Assembly (NCBI GenBank): GCA_032358165.1
Contig: JAALGY010000020.1
Span: forward strand, 2,356,001-2,420,000
Source of the DNA: Diplosphaera chodatii
Lineage: Eukaryota; Chlorophyta; Trebouxiophyceae; Prasiolales; Stichococcaceae
Direction: 5' to 3'
Length of the DNA stretch: 64,000 bases
Both the position numbers and the translations under genes were made by a program. Below, one piece after another: positions 24,566 through 34,253 of the stretch. Under the pieces are notes generated by a model. It was not told where the DNA came from. It worked only from the letters and a program-made list of their open reading frames with translations, and did not search any database. The stretch's first letter is position 1; every line of letters begins with the position of its first letter.

Positions 24566-27240
24566 ATGGCTGCCACCGCCCACACGACCGGCGGCCTGCA
24601 CACCGGCGGCACCGCGCCGGCGACGCATGACGCGCCCGGCACAATGCACACCGGTGCGCCCATGAACAAAACGCCCCACTGCACATTGGGCTCCTCTGTT
24701 CTGCCGCACCAGACGCACACCATGGGCTTTCTTCTGACTACTTGTGGGGTTCACGGTCTGGTGTGTCGATCGGACATTGCTTGCCGGGTCTGTCCCGGAT
24801 CTATCTATAAACATGCAGAGCGTGTGTGTGATGCACAGTCTGGGCTGTGCAGGTGCGCCGGCAAAGCGGGGCGGCATGTTCGGCGGCCGTGGCGGCAGGG
24901 AGGGCACGGCCGCCGGCGGCGCCCGCAACGACGGCTTTGCGCTGAACGCTGGAGCGCGCATCGGCCTCGCCATCACGCAGCTGCTGACCGCCATCGTGCG
25001 TCTTCACCCAATTGCAGACCCCGTTACCCCGTGTTTCGTGTCCACAGCAGGGGTGCTGGGAGCCTTGTTTGCTGATCCGTGCCCCAGCTTGACAGCAGTC
25101 ACCAGGTCCAGGCGATCACTGCCTGGTCCACCACGATGGCCAGGCTGCTGTGACGGTGGCAAGGTGCACGTGGCTGGGCTGCATGCCCCGTGCTCAGCTC
25201 AGCAGAGGCCTTGCGCATGCCTGCTCCTCACCAGCACCACTTTCACATGTGCGCAGGCATTTGTCGTGGTGTTGGGCGGCCTGTCGGCGCTGCAGAGCCG
25301 CGCCAACAGCCTGGCCCTGTTCCCGCAGCAGCGGGCGCTCTACATCGAGCAGTTCCAGTCGGGGAACCAGGCACGCTGCCCACTGTGGCTGTTTGCAGCC
25401 TAGCGTGTGGTCATGCCGTGCTTCTGCGTGACGGGCAGGTGTCTCTCCAATGAAGACGACTGCAGCTGGCCACCCTTGCCTGAGCATTGCTTGTGCTGAC
25501 AGCGCTGGTGATACGCGTCCACAGGTCCCATACCCCGATGACGGCCCCAAGCAGTTCGGCCTCCAGTGGTGGATCCTGATGTTCGAGGTGCGCCGTTTGC
25601 ATAGTGTGTCTGCGTAAGACATTCTCTCCAGTTGCACACTTGCACGAGTGTGTCGAGTCTGTCCCAGACCTTGAATGAGCGCCCCACATGATCACCTTGT
25701 ACACTACCAGGTGTTCATCTTCACCATGATCCTGATCCTGCTGGTGATGCCGCGCCACCTGCTGCGCCTGAAGCACACCGCCATGGCCTTCCTCGTCTAC
25801 GTTTTCGTACGTCCTGCCACCCCTTTGTCAGCATGTCATTCTGCTGTGCCCTGCTGGCATGCATGCCCGGGGGCTGTCATCACGCATCGATTGCCTGCCG
25901 GACGTGCCTCCTGACACCACTGCCGCCTGGCAAGGCCTGTCGTGGTCCTAGCTTCAAGGACACGAGTCGCTCAACCAGCGACTGTTCTGTGCCCTGTCTG
26001 CAGGTGCTGACGACCCTGCAGGTCAACTCCCTATTCTACTTCAACCGCTCCCCTGTCTCCCGGGCGCTGTACGGCAGCCGCCGCATCAAGACCACCCTCG
26101 CAGGTGTGCTGGAAGAGTTGTTCCGTATTTTGACTCCTCAGCAGCTGCTGCAGAGTGCCTGGGCGGACGCAGGCTCTGCAGGCACATTGCCTGCCCAGCA
26201 CAGCTTGACTGTAGGGTACAATCAGCATTGTCCATGGCGGTGCCACCTGATAAGCAGTGAAGCGTGTGCTGTAATGTAATGCCCTTGCAGTCATGTGCCT
26301 CAATGTGCGCAACCTGCAATGATATAGCATAGCGAACACTTGTACCACTCTCGCCTGAGCTGCATGTTGTTTTCCAGCAGATGTACAACACGGACAGGCT
26401 GAGTGCTTCCATTGTGTGGCAGGCTCGCTGATGGGCGCCATCTGCAACGCCTTGAGCATCATCTTCCTGGGGCTGTTGCGCGACGACTCCCACCACACCC
26501 ACGGCATCAGCGGCAAGGTGAGACCGCACACTTACCCGAACATGACCGCGGGAGCTGTGTGGACGTTTTGGGACCCTTGGGGCGCAAGAGCATTCTGCAT
26601 CAATACTCTGTCATTCCTGCGATGTGGCCCGTCCCCCTTGGTGCGATTGCAGCAGTGTCTGCCCAGGTGCACCAAAGTGCATGCCTGTCCATGTGTCTGC
26701 AGCGTGTGGGCCACGACGCATCAGGCCCCGCTGCGGTGTAAGCGGCCAGGTGATGCCTGCAATGGAGCAGTTGGCCGGCTGGCGTTTAGATGCCTGTCGC
26801 AGCCTGTGAAGTCACACTCGTACGTGAACCTGCCAAGACGAAGAAGTTCAAACCCTACACAACTACAAACAGATTACGTGAACAGAAACACAACGTTCGC
26901 TCCACTCAGCAGACTGCTTGCAAGTTGGATGGTTGTCAAATGTTTGGGGTGCGGGGTTTTGGTGGAAGGCGGAGCTGTGGCAGCCCTCTTTGGTTGAGGG
27001 CCACAAGCCGGCTGGGCCGGATGCCATGCAGCTTCCCCAGATGTTGAGGGCCTGTGCTTTGAATGGCTTGCCATCGTGGTAATGTAGACTAGGGGATTGC
27101 ATGGTGCGGTGGCATTGCATGTGCAGATGCCGCCTGCCGGTCAGCATGTCATCATACATAGGCGTAGCGACATTTGGGTGGCGTGACCTGGTCATGATAC
27201 CTCAGCACAGCATGCAATGCAGTATGCAGTCAGTTGCATT
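23329..27240 (+). repeat. unit 2 of a tandem segmental duplication
   Basis: Second unit of the duplication described at 18890. It carries the second four-TM gene with the same eight-exon structure, plus matching 5' and 3' flanking blocks. Ends are estimated from the last blocks that match by eye. Confidence 0.65.
24566..26741 (+). CDS. orphan four-transmembrane protein, tandem copy 2 (one GC-AG intron)
   Basis: Paralogue of the preceding gene with identical intron positions and phases, 245 residues: exons 24566-24653, 24853-24995, 25257-25370, 25525-25587, 25711-25806, 26004-26103, 26423-26517, 26703-26741. The N-terminus again reads HTTGGLHTGG and the C-terminus RVGHDASGPAAV against RVGHDSAGYSAV in copy 1. 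The four membrane segments and the PRHLLRLKH loop are conserved, so both copies look functional. The donor after exon 3 is CAG followed by GCACGC, where copy 1 has CAG followed by GTGTGC. Alignment with copy 1 places the border there, making this a GC-AG intron. An in-frame ATG at 24542 would add eight residues but has no counterpart in copy 1. Function unknown. Confidence 0.85.
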
Positions 27241-27494
27241 TGCAATCAGCATCTGGGGTTTTGCTGTCACATGTCACATTGCAAATGCACGGTATGGTAG
27301 CTGTTAGTTGATATGAATGAAGTGGAATGGATGATGGTACCAGGGAGTGGATATGAGGAACGACCACAGCTAAGGCTTGTCGCCCACCTTCACACACCCC
27401 AGATCATGCCGTTACATTTGATCGCCACAGTGTTACTGCAGGTCAAATCTACACTGCCCTTTGTTGACCAAAAAAAACAAAAAAAAAAGCGGGC
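26742..27494. other. convergent intergenic region
   Basis: Lies between the stop of four-TM copy 2 (plus) and the stop of the TRIP4-like gene (minus), so it should contain two 3' untranslated regions. A minus-strand TGTAA at 27412-27416, about 80 bases after the TRIP4-like stop, is a plausible polyadenylation signal. An A-rich run occurs at about 27470-27488. Confidence 0.55.
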
Positions 27495-30400
27495 TCAATC
27501 TGGTGCAACCACCGCTGCAGCAGTGAAGGGGTCGTCGTGCTGCAGCCGCGGCGGCCCCTTCCGCCTCCCCACTTCCGTCTGCCCCTTGCCTGCTTTTCCC
27601 ACCTTCTGGCGGGGCTGCTGGCCGCTGCTGCCATTGCTGGCCGCATGCTGAGCAGCACGCGAGTTGGGGCCTTTACTACCCTGCTGCTGCCTGCCAGCAT
27701 CTCTGCTGCCGCTGCTGCTGTCGCCGCCACCGCTGGCCTTGCGGTCGGCGCCAGCTGCAGTTGCTGCGGGCTTTGGCGGCGGACGGACAAACATGGGGTG
27801 GATCGTCAGGTTGGGGTTCTGCGTGATGCGCAGACTTTGTCGCTCGACATCTGCCTCCCTGACCGCTGCCAGTGACGCGCCCCCACCCTGCAGCACAGAC
27901 AGGAGAGCACTGCTGAGAGGCTGTGTCTGCTGCTCCAGCAGTGCATCCACAGGTCACATCCACGGGTCACAAGGGTGTGACGCCATGCGCTGCAGGGGTG
28001 CAATCTGCGGTGCTGTGCCAACCTGCGGCTTCTCTGCTGCGGTGGCCGCGGCGGCGGCTGCGGTGCCCCCGCCGGCAGCTGCTTCCGTTGCTTCCTCCGG
28101 CTCGTCCGCCATCAGCACCTACAGATGCACCGGGGCTTGAGCTGGTGCTGCTGGTTTGCACCCTGAGGTGCTGGACTCCTTTCGCCCGCTGCCTCCCGGC
28201 AGCTGCGTTCGTGCTGCAAGCAGCTGGTACCGCGATGTATGCGATGGTGTGGCAGGGTGCACTGGAGCGCGCCTGGCGCCCAAGCAGGTCGACCGTCACG
28301 GTGACACGCTTCCGCCGCGCCTCCTCCGCCTCCCGGATCGCCCTCTCCCGCGCCCGCAGCGCGCGCCGCTCCTGGAAAACACACCACGAGGTGCCCTCAT
28401 CAGCCCAGCAGCGTTTTCTGCGTGGCCTGGGTGCCTCAGCTGCCGCTGGGTGCGGTGTGGGCGCCTGCCTGGGGGTGATGCGGCTCCAGCACCCGGCGAG
28501 GCAAGGGCCGCACAGCGCTTAGTGAGACGCAGTTGCCCGTCAGCCGACGACCAACACAGCAGGCTGTAGCTGCCACTGCGGGCGCACCTCGTCCGACAGC
28601 CAGGCGTTGCCGTCGATCTCGAAGAAGTCGGCCTGGTCGTCCACCACCGTGGTGCGGCGCGCCGAGTTGCGGTCCGCCTGCCAGCGGCACGGCAAGGGTT
28701 TACCAAGGGTTTAAGGGTTTGTACCATCAGCTTCTGATGGTGCATGCAGCGCTGCACTGACTCCCTGGTGACGGCATGTGCACACCGCTGGCGGAAGCCA
28801 TGGCAGGTCACACAGTGGTGTCGGCACGCATCAAGTGCTGCTGTCAGGATTCTAGGTGTGACCATGAAATGGGACCCGCAAACGTACCTCCACCAGACGA
28901 TCCTTGAAGGCCACAGCTGCTGCCTCGCCAGCGTCTGGCGTTGCGGCCTCGGGCGACGCTGCAAGCACATCGTCCGGGGTCAGCCGTGATACACAATATG
29001 TATCGTGGCCTCGAGAGGGGCGGCCCTCATGCTTGCTGCAAGGGTATACATTGCACACCGAGAGGTGCTTTGCCCAAAAGCATACTAACACAAGCGCTCT
29101 GGACGTGGCCTGAAGCAGGCTACTGCCGTGCACTGCACCCCACTGTCTGCATTCGAACATGACGGTCTGCACGGCCGCCACACACCCTTCGAGGCGGCGG
29201 TTTCAGCTGTTCCAGCGCTGGGAGCGGCTGCCACGGCGCCGCCTGATGGCTGGGCTTGCTGCCGCATTTCGCGCGTCTCACTGCGCTCCGCATGCGTCAG
29301 TGCGATGCGGTGGCCACAGAAGGTGCAGACGCCGCCAGACTCTGCAGACATGCATACCTGGAAACATTTCACAAATGCTCAAGCTAAGGGTGTCCGAGCA
29401 CATCGCCCCAGACAGCTGCACAACTGGACTTCAAGCTTGCCACAGCCACCACAGCCGGCGCAGAGCGATACAGGTGGAGCGACCAGGGCACTGCAGCAAT
29501 TGGGGAAAGGGAAAGCACCTACAAAGGCGGTGATGTCCGATGTGAGCGTCCCTCGGCAGTCATACACCTTCCCGCACGCTAGGCAGTTGACCACCTGGCG
29601 CATTAGAAGACATCAGCAAACTGTTCTTGACCTCCGTGTGTATCCAAGATCAGGGCGCCATGCTGATCACCTGCCGCTCCAGCTTTGGCGGCTTGGGCTT
29701 CTGGCTGGCGCTGCCGGGGGCTGCCCCGACGGCGCCGCGCCGGCTGCTGCGCGCGGGCCGCTTCACTGGCAAGCCATCAACGATCTCCGGGCTGCTGACC
29801 TGCATAGGCGGCACAGCAGTGCTGGCCTCGACAGTCGGCACAGCGCCCAAGGTGCAGCGATGCGTGCTGTGACAACGGACGCTGCACGAGGGCCAGGTGT
29901 GCCACAGGGTAAGGAGCCAAGTCCGGGCGCATGCCCCAGTGTTGCACGCACAGCTCATCTACGGCATATGGGTACAAAGCCTGCCGATTGGGAATGTGCT
30001 GCACTGACGGTGGCACATGAAAGCCCACGCTCAAACCGCACCTCCTGTCCCTCAGATGCCCGCATGTCCATCAGCCGCGCTGCCCCCGCTCGTGCAAACC
30101 CGCTTGGCGCCTGCAGCGGCCCCACATGCTCACTTAAACATGGCACATGCTGCCAGCAAGGGCATGCCAACGGTTAGATGCCTCAGACAAGACAGTGAGG
30201 ACTGAACGCCACACTTGGGCTCCCCAAAGAGGCCTGACCAATGTGCGCTTATGACATGAACAAAAGTGGCCTTGCCACGGCAGCTGCTGCCACACCACCT
30301 GTCTGGTTGACGCAGACGCTGTGGACGCCGATGCAGCTGCTGGAAGCAACGGCTGTGCTGGCGCTGTCTCCCGTGTGCGGGCTGACAGGTAGCTTGCAAC

Positions 30401-30822
30401 CAGATCCCTGACCTGCGCCGATCAACACGGAGCATGGAAACGGAGCAGCAGCGCTGCAAACCAGGGTGCACACACTGTGCAGATGATTGCTTACACACAT
30501 GCGTTAGCAGCTTGCTGTGCCTGACCGCCCACCTGCTTCCCGCCGCCCAAGTAGTCGTTGACGATCTCATCCACCTCGCGCTGCGACCCTGCACATGGAT
30601 GGCCCAGTACGCATTTCTCCGGTTCTTGCTCCGAGGTAGCATTACTGTGAAGCATCACAGCTTCCTGCTACTCAACTTGTGCTGAACCATTGTGAAAGGC
30701 CTCCACACAGCAGCGCGCGCACCTGCTTCAGCGATGGCTTTGACGACGCCCTCCGCCACGAACGCATCCCAGCCGAGCGCCTCAACAATGCCACCCTTCA
30801 GTTCCTCCTCTAGGTCCGCCAT
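27495..30822 (-). CDS. TRIP4: activating signal cointegrator 1 (ASC-1/TRIP4) homologue, 12 exons
   Basis: Homologue of TRIP4, a zinc-finger transcription coactivator also tied to the ASC-1 helicase complex. Exons join to about 485 residues: 30723-30822, 30533-30588, 30299-30412, 30042-30110, 29671-29799, 29568-29594, 29186-29357, 28888-28958, 28588-28677, 28273-28371, 28023-28118, 27495-27929 (start of the last is uncertain). The N-terminus MADLEEELKGGIVEALGWDA with VDEIVNDYLGGG matches the conserved helical N-terminal domain. The zinc finger is NCLACGK plus SGGVCTFCGH; the usual preceding CxC...H half is not visible. Then RRTTVVDDQADFF...WLSDE, a basic ERRALRARERAIREAEE helix, TVTVDLLGRQ and PNLTIHPMFVRPPP follow TRIP4 order. 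No C-terminal ASCH domain, as in plant homologues. The border after LLGRQ appears to be a GC donor (CAG followed by GCGCGC). Confidence 0.85.
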
Positions 30823-31483
30823 GCCGCTTCGAGCCGCAGCAGGCTTCAAGACGAGCTGCCGAGATTGTGGACCTGGTATCACTAGGCTTCAAGTTGAGAC
30901 ATGTAAGCGGTTGCGCTGGCCAGCCCTGCGCCGCAGTTGACGATGCTGAGTCGATGCTGCAGACTTCCGCCGTTTCATCCAACAAGGCCAGCACGAGGGA
31001 CAGGGTGTGGAGGGCCCACTGATGGTCCGCAACGTGCAACTGTCCGCTTTCGGGCATCGGACTGGGAAAGCATTCGGCAGCAAGGGCTGAGGCATGCATG
31101 CAGGGTTTTGCGAGTCTTGCATCTGGCATGGACTGCCGCTGGGCTGTGCAGGAGACCACATTCTGGGTGCAACTTTGCAGGTAGCCTTGCTGGATCCCAA
31201 CTGCGCTGTCTTGTGTTGCGTTCAGTAGCTACTCGCACGCCTCGCAAGTGGGCTGTTTGCCGATCATCACTTTGCACCATACAGTTCAGTTTCGTTTCGG
31301 AGCGTAGTAGCAGGACGGCACCATGTCAGCCTGAACCACAGCTCTGACGCCGTTGAGCTTGACTGTGGTGGCTGCTCGACGCTGCTCAAGGATCTGCAAC
31401 ACCCCTCTAGAGTCAGCGGCGGCAGCAGGTCACAACAGGGGAGCACTCTCACAGACAGCGGCCCCTAGCGGGCGCCGCCCACC
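30823..31483. promoter_or_regulatory. shared divergent promoter region TRIP4-like / ISY1
   Basis: 661 bases separate two divergent start codons. Both promoters and 5' leaders must lie here or in leader introns. I see no obvious TATA box. No supported coding sequence. Confidence 0.6.
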
Positions 31484-33616
31484 ATGGCGCGTAATGAGGA
31501 GAAGGCGCAGTCCATGCTCAATAGGTTCCTGCAGGCCAAACAAGGTGATGCATGTGGTGGATGCCACTGTGGCGGTCTCGTAGCATGTGCTTTCGGAATG
31601 CAGCTGCCTCTGCCGAACCCGGCGGTATGGCGCTGTTGCTGAAGCATGTGCACACTTTGCACACACGAGCACCTCCCCAGCCGCTTGCGTCGACACTTGG
31701 TTTGTGCCTGAGGCGTGCCCTTCACTCTGGCTCAGATGAGGACCGGGGGCCTAAGGCAAAGCGGCCTTACCTGGCCACAGAGTGCCACGACCTCCTGGAG
31801 GCTGACAGATGGCGGCAGCAGGTGAGACGACGCAGCCTCGCCCACACCCTGCGTGGGTGCTGTTAGGAGTCGGGCCTGACGCTACCATGCTGCAGGGATG
31901 AGAACAGTTGCATGGTGCTTCGACACGAGCCTGGTAAGGTCACCTTGCTAACGATGAAGTTGCTACTGAACCAACAGGTCATCCGAGATATCGGGCGGCG
32001 GGTCATGGAGATCCAGAACGCAGGGCTTGGCGAGCACAAGTGTGTACTGCTGTGCTTGGATCGCCTCTCAATTGCACAAACCTTGTAAATCATGACTCAC
32101 CATCACACAAAGCTGCCCAGCACGCACTCTGGAGCTTTGCACATTTGCAATGTGCTGTTGTCAATGTCCCATGGACGCCACCCCCTGCAGTCCAGCTGCA
32201 TCGTAAGGTGCTGGTCGCACTTGCGGGGCCACTGACATAGTGATCACATCCTGCAGGCTGCGGGATCTCAATGACGAGATCAACAAGCTCATTCGGGAAA
32301 AGGGGCACTGGGAGCGGCGCATCGTGGAGCTGGGCGGGCCCGACTATGCGAAGTCAGCACCCAAGGTGACGGCCGCACATGCACGCGTGGCCATAGGCAT
32401 GCCACATCATGCACCCAAGAAAAGTGTCCACCCAGCAGGAGTGTACCTCGTGGCTGCAACAGCCCATTGATGCTGCAGCACGGTCCTTATATATGTTATC
32501 TTCATGCAGGTGCAAGACAGCGAGGGGAAGGAGGTCCGGGACGGGGTCACAGGGCGGGGCGGGGGGTACCGCTACTTTGGCGCTGCCAAGCAGCTGCCGG
32601 GGGTGCGGGAGCTGTTCGAGAAGGAGCCGCCCCGCAAGGTGCCCTCGCCATCTAGCGCCTGGCTTCCTGATTCCGTCGTGCCACCCCAGTCACGCCCTTG
32701 ACCCAACACCTGCAGTTATGACCTGCGAGTGCTTGCTGGGCCTGCTGGATGCCAGGGCTGATGCTGACCACTTCTGTTGGCGGGTGCTTCAGTATGGTGG
32801 CGGCACCTGCAGCGCAACCTGCGCAACATACACACCCTCAACACACTCGGCAATGAGGCGGGCTTGTGGTGCTCTCTGCTGACGGTCTCTGCTGGCTGTG
32901 AAGGTGCGGCGGACGCGGCATGAGATGTACAAGCACATCGACGCCGACTACTACGGCTTCCGGGATGAGGAGGACGGCATCCTGCTTCCGGCGGAGGCGG
33001 CAGCGGAGAAGGCCATGCAGTCCGAGGTGGGTCCAGGACTTTTGCCATGCAGGCTCGGGGCCTCTGTCGCAGGGCTTGTTGCTGCCTCAGCCGGGATTTG
33101 ATCCGTTGGCAGAGCCAGAGGCAGTGCACACCAAGGTTGCGACATCCAAACCCTGCGCTGTGCGCTGCAGGCCGTGACGGAGTGGGAGGCGAAGGCCGCA
33201 GAGCGTGCGGAGGCGTATGCGGCGGTGGCTGGAGGCATGGACGCCTCGGGAGCCGCCGAGACTGCAGAGCGGGAGTTTGTGGCGTATGTGCCGCTGCCCG
33301 AGCAGGAGGAGATTGAGGCTCGGGTGAGTTCTGCTGCTGCAGTCGTCGTATATTGCCTACTGCTGCTGCTGTTCTTCTCATTGCGCATGTCCTGCTGTTC
33401 CTGCCAGTGATGCACGTGTTGCAGCAACTTGCGGGGGTTGCGTGTCATCCGACGCTGAGCAAGGGCACATGCTGCAAGTCTTTGCATGTTCACTGTGCTT
33501 TTGTGTACTCTCCGCAGGTGCTGAGCAAGAAGAAGGCGGACCTATTGAAACAGTATGCCAGCGAGGCGCTGTTGGAGACCCAGGCACAGGCAAAGGAGCT
33601 GCTCAACAAGCGGTGA
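31484..33616 (+). CDS. ISY1: pre-mRNA splicing factor ISY1, 8 exons
   Basis: Component of the spliceosome (NineTeen/Prp19-associated complex) acting in the nucleus around the first step of splicing. Exons 31484-31544, 31736-31821, 31978-32039, 32257-32365, 32510-32638, 32904-33026, 33171-33323, 33518-33616 join in phase to 273 residues, close to the usual ISY1 length. The start [20 protein letters not shown] is the hallmark ISY1 N-terminus. It is followed by [76 protein letters not shown] and HIDADYYGF. The last exon gives [17 protein letters not shown], then the stop. An AATAAA at 33711-33716 is a possible polyadenylation signal. Confidence 0.96.
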
Positions 33617-34253
33617 CGCCCTGCCGGGGGCGCATGTTTTGCAGCAGATCCTCACCAAGCGAACATAGTCGCACATCTCTGCAACGATGCACGGACTGCC
33701 CCTGAATGTCAATAAATTGTGTTGTCGAGGTTGTCAGGTATTGAACTTGACGTCCCATGGCGAGCACACTTGTGAGCCGAGTTCTGCCCCTGCATGTTTA
33801 CGTCAGCATGTGAGTAGTGGGAGCCACGCGTGTTCGGCGAGCCGCACAAGAACAGCGATCACCACAGCAAAACACTCGGGCGTAGAAAGCCAAGCTGTCC
33901 CTTTGCGGGTTGCGGCCGTGAGGGCTGCACGGCGAGAAGTGTGACCTGGGCCGCGCGTGCCGCTTCCACAGGACAGATACGGCACTGCTTCGGGCACACA
34001 TTTGGCAGCGCGGGCATCAGCAGGCAGCGCTTGTAGCAAAGCTTTGCCTCGTGGAAGCGGCGCCCGGCAGCGACGCTGCTAGCCTGCAATACAGCTGGGT
34101 CTTCACCGCTTGAATCCCCACAAACAGTTCTCGGTTCGTTGCACGGCGGCGCTCAGGCAGCCAGCCTTGCCGGCGGCAGACCCGGTGCGATGCCGCCTGG
34201 TGCAGAGTGCACACCGCTGGCGGAGGGCGGGGGCCTGTGAGCCGTAGCACGGG
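33617..34253. other. intergenic region between ISY1 and the membrane protein gene
   Basis: Contains the AATAAA signal of ISY1 at 33711. Minus-strand frames between 33800 and 34250 look fairly protein-like in composition but I could not join them into a spliced model or match them to a family, so I annotate no gene. Confidence 0.45.

Noticed and set aside
18890..27240. Transposon-mediated origin of the duplicated four-TM locus
   Set aside because: No terminal inverted or long terminal repeats, target-site duplication or transposase frame seen; unequal crossing-over is simpler.
29128..30177. 349-residue open frame on the plus strand
   Set aside because: Antisense to the TRIP4-like gene, whose exons have clear homology.
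33803..34250. Possible minus-strand gene with Cys-rich pieces (CPKQCRIC, RCALCTRRH)
   Set aside because: Pieces lie in different frames and I found no phase-consistent splicing or family match; it overlaps the promoter of the plus-strand membrane protein.
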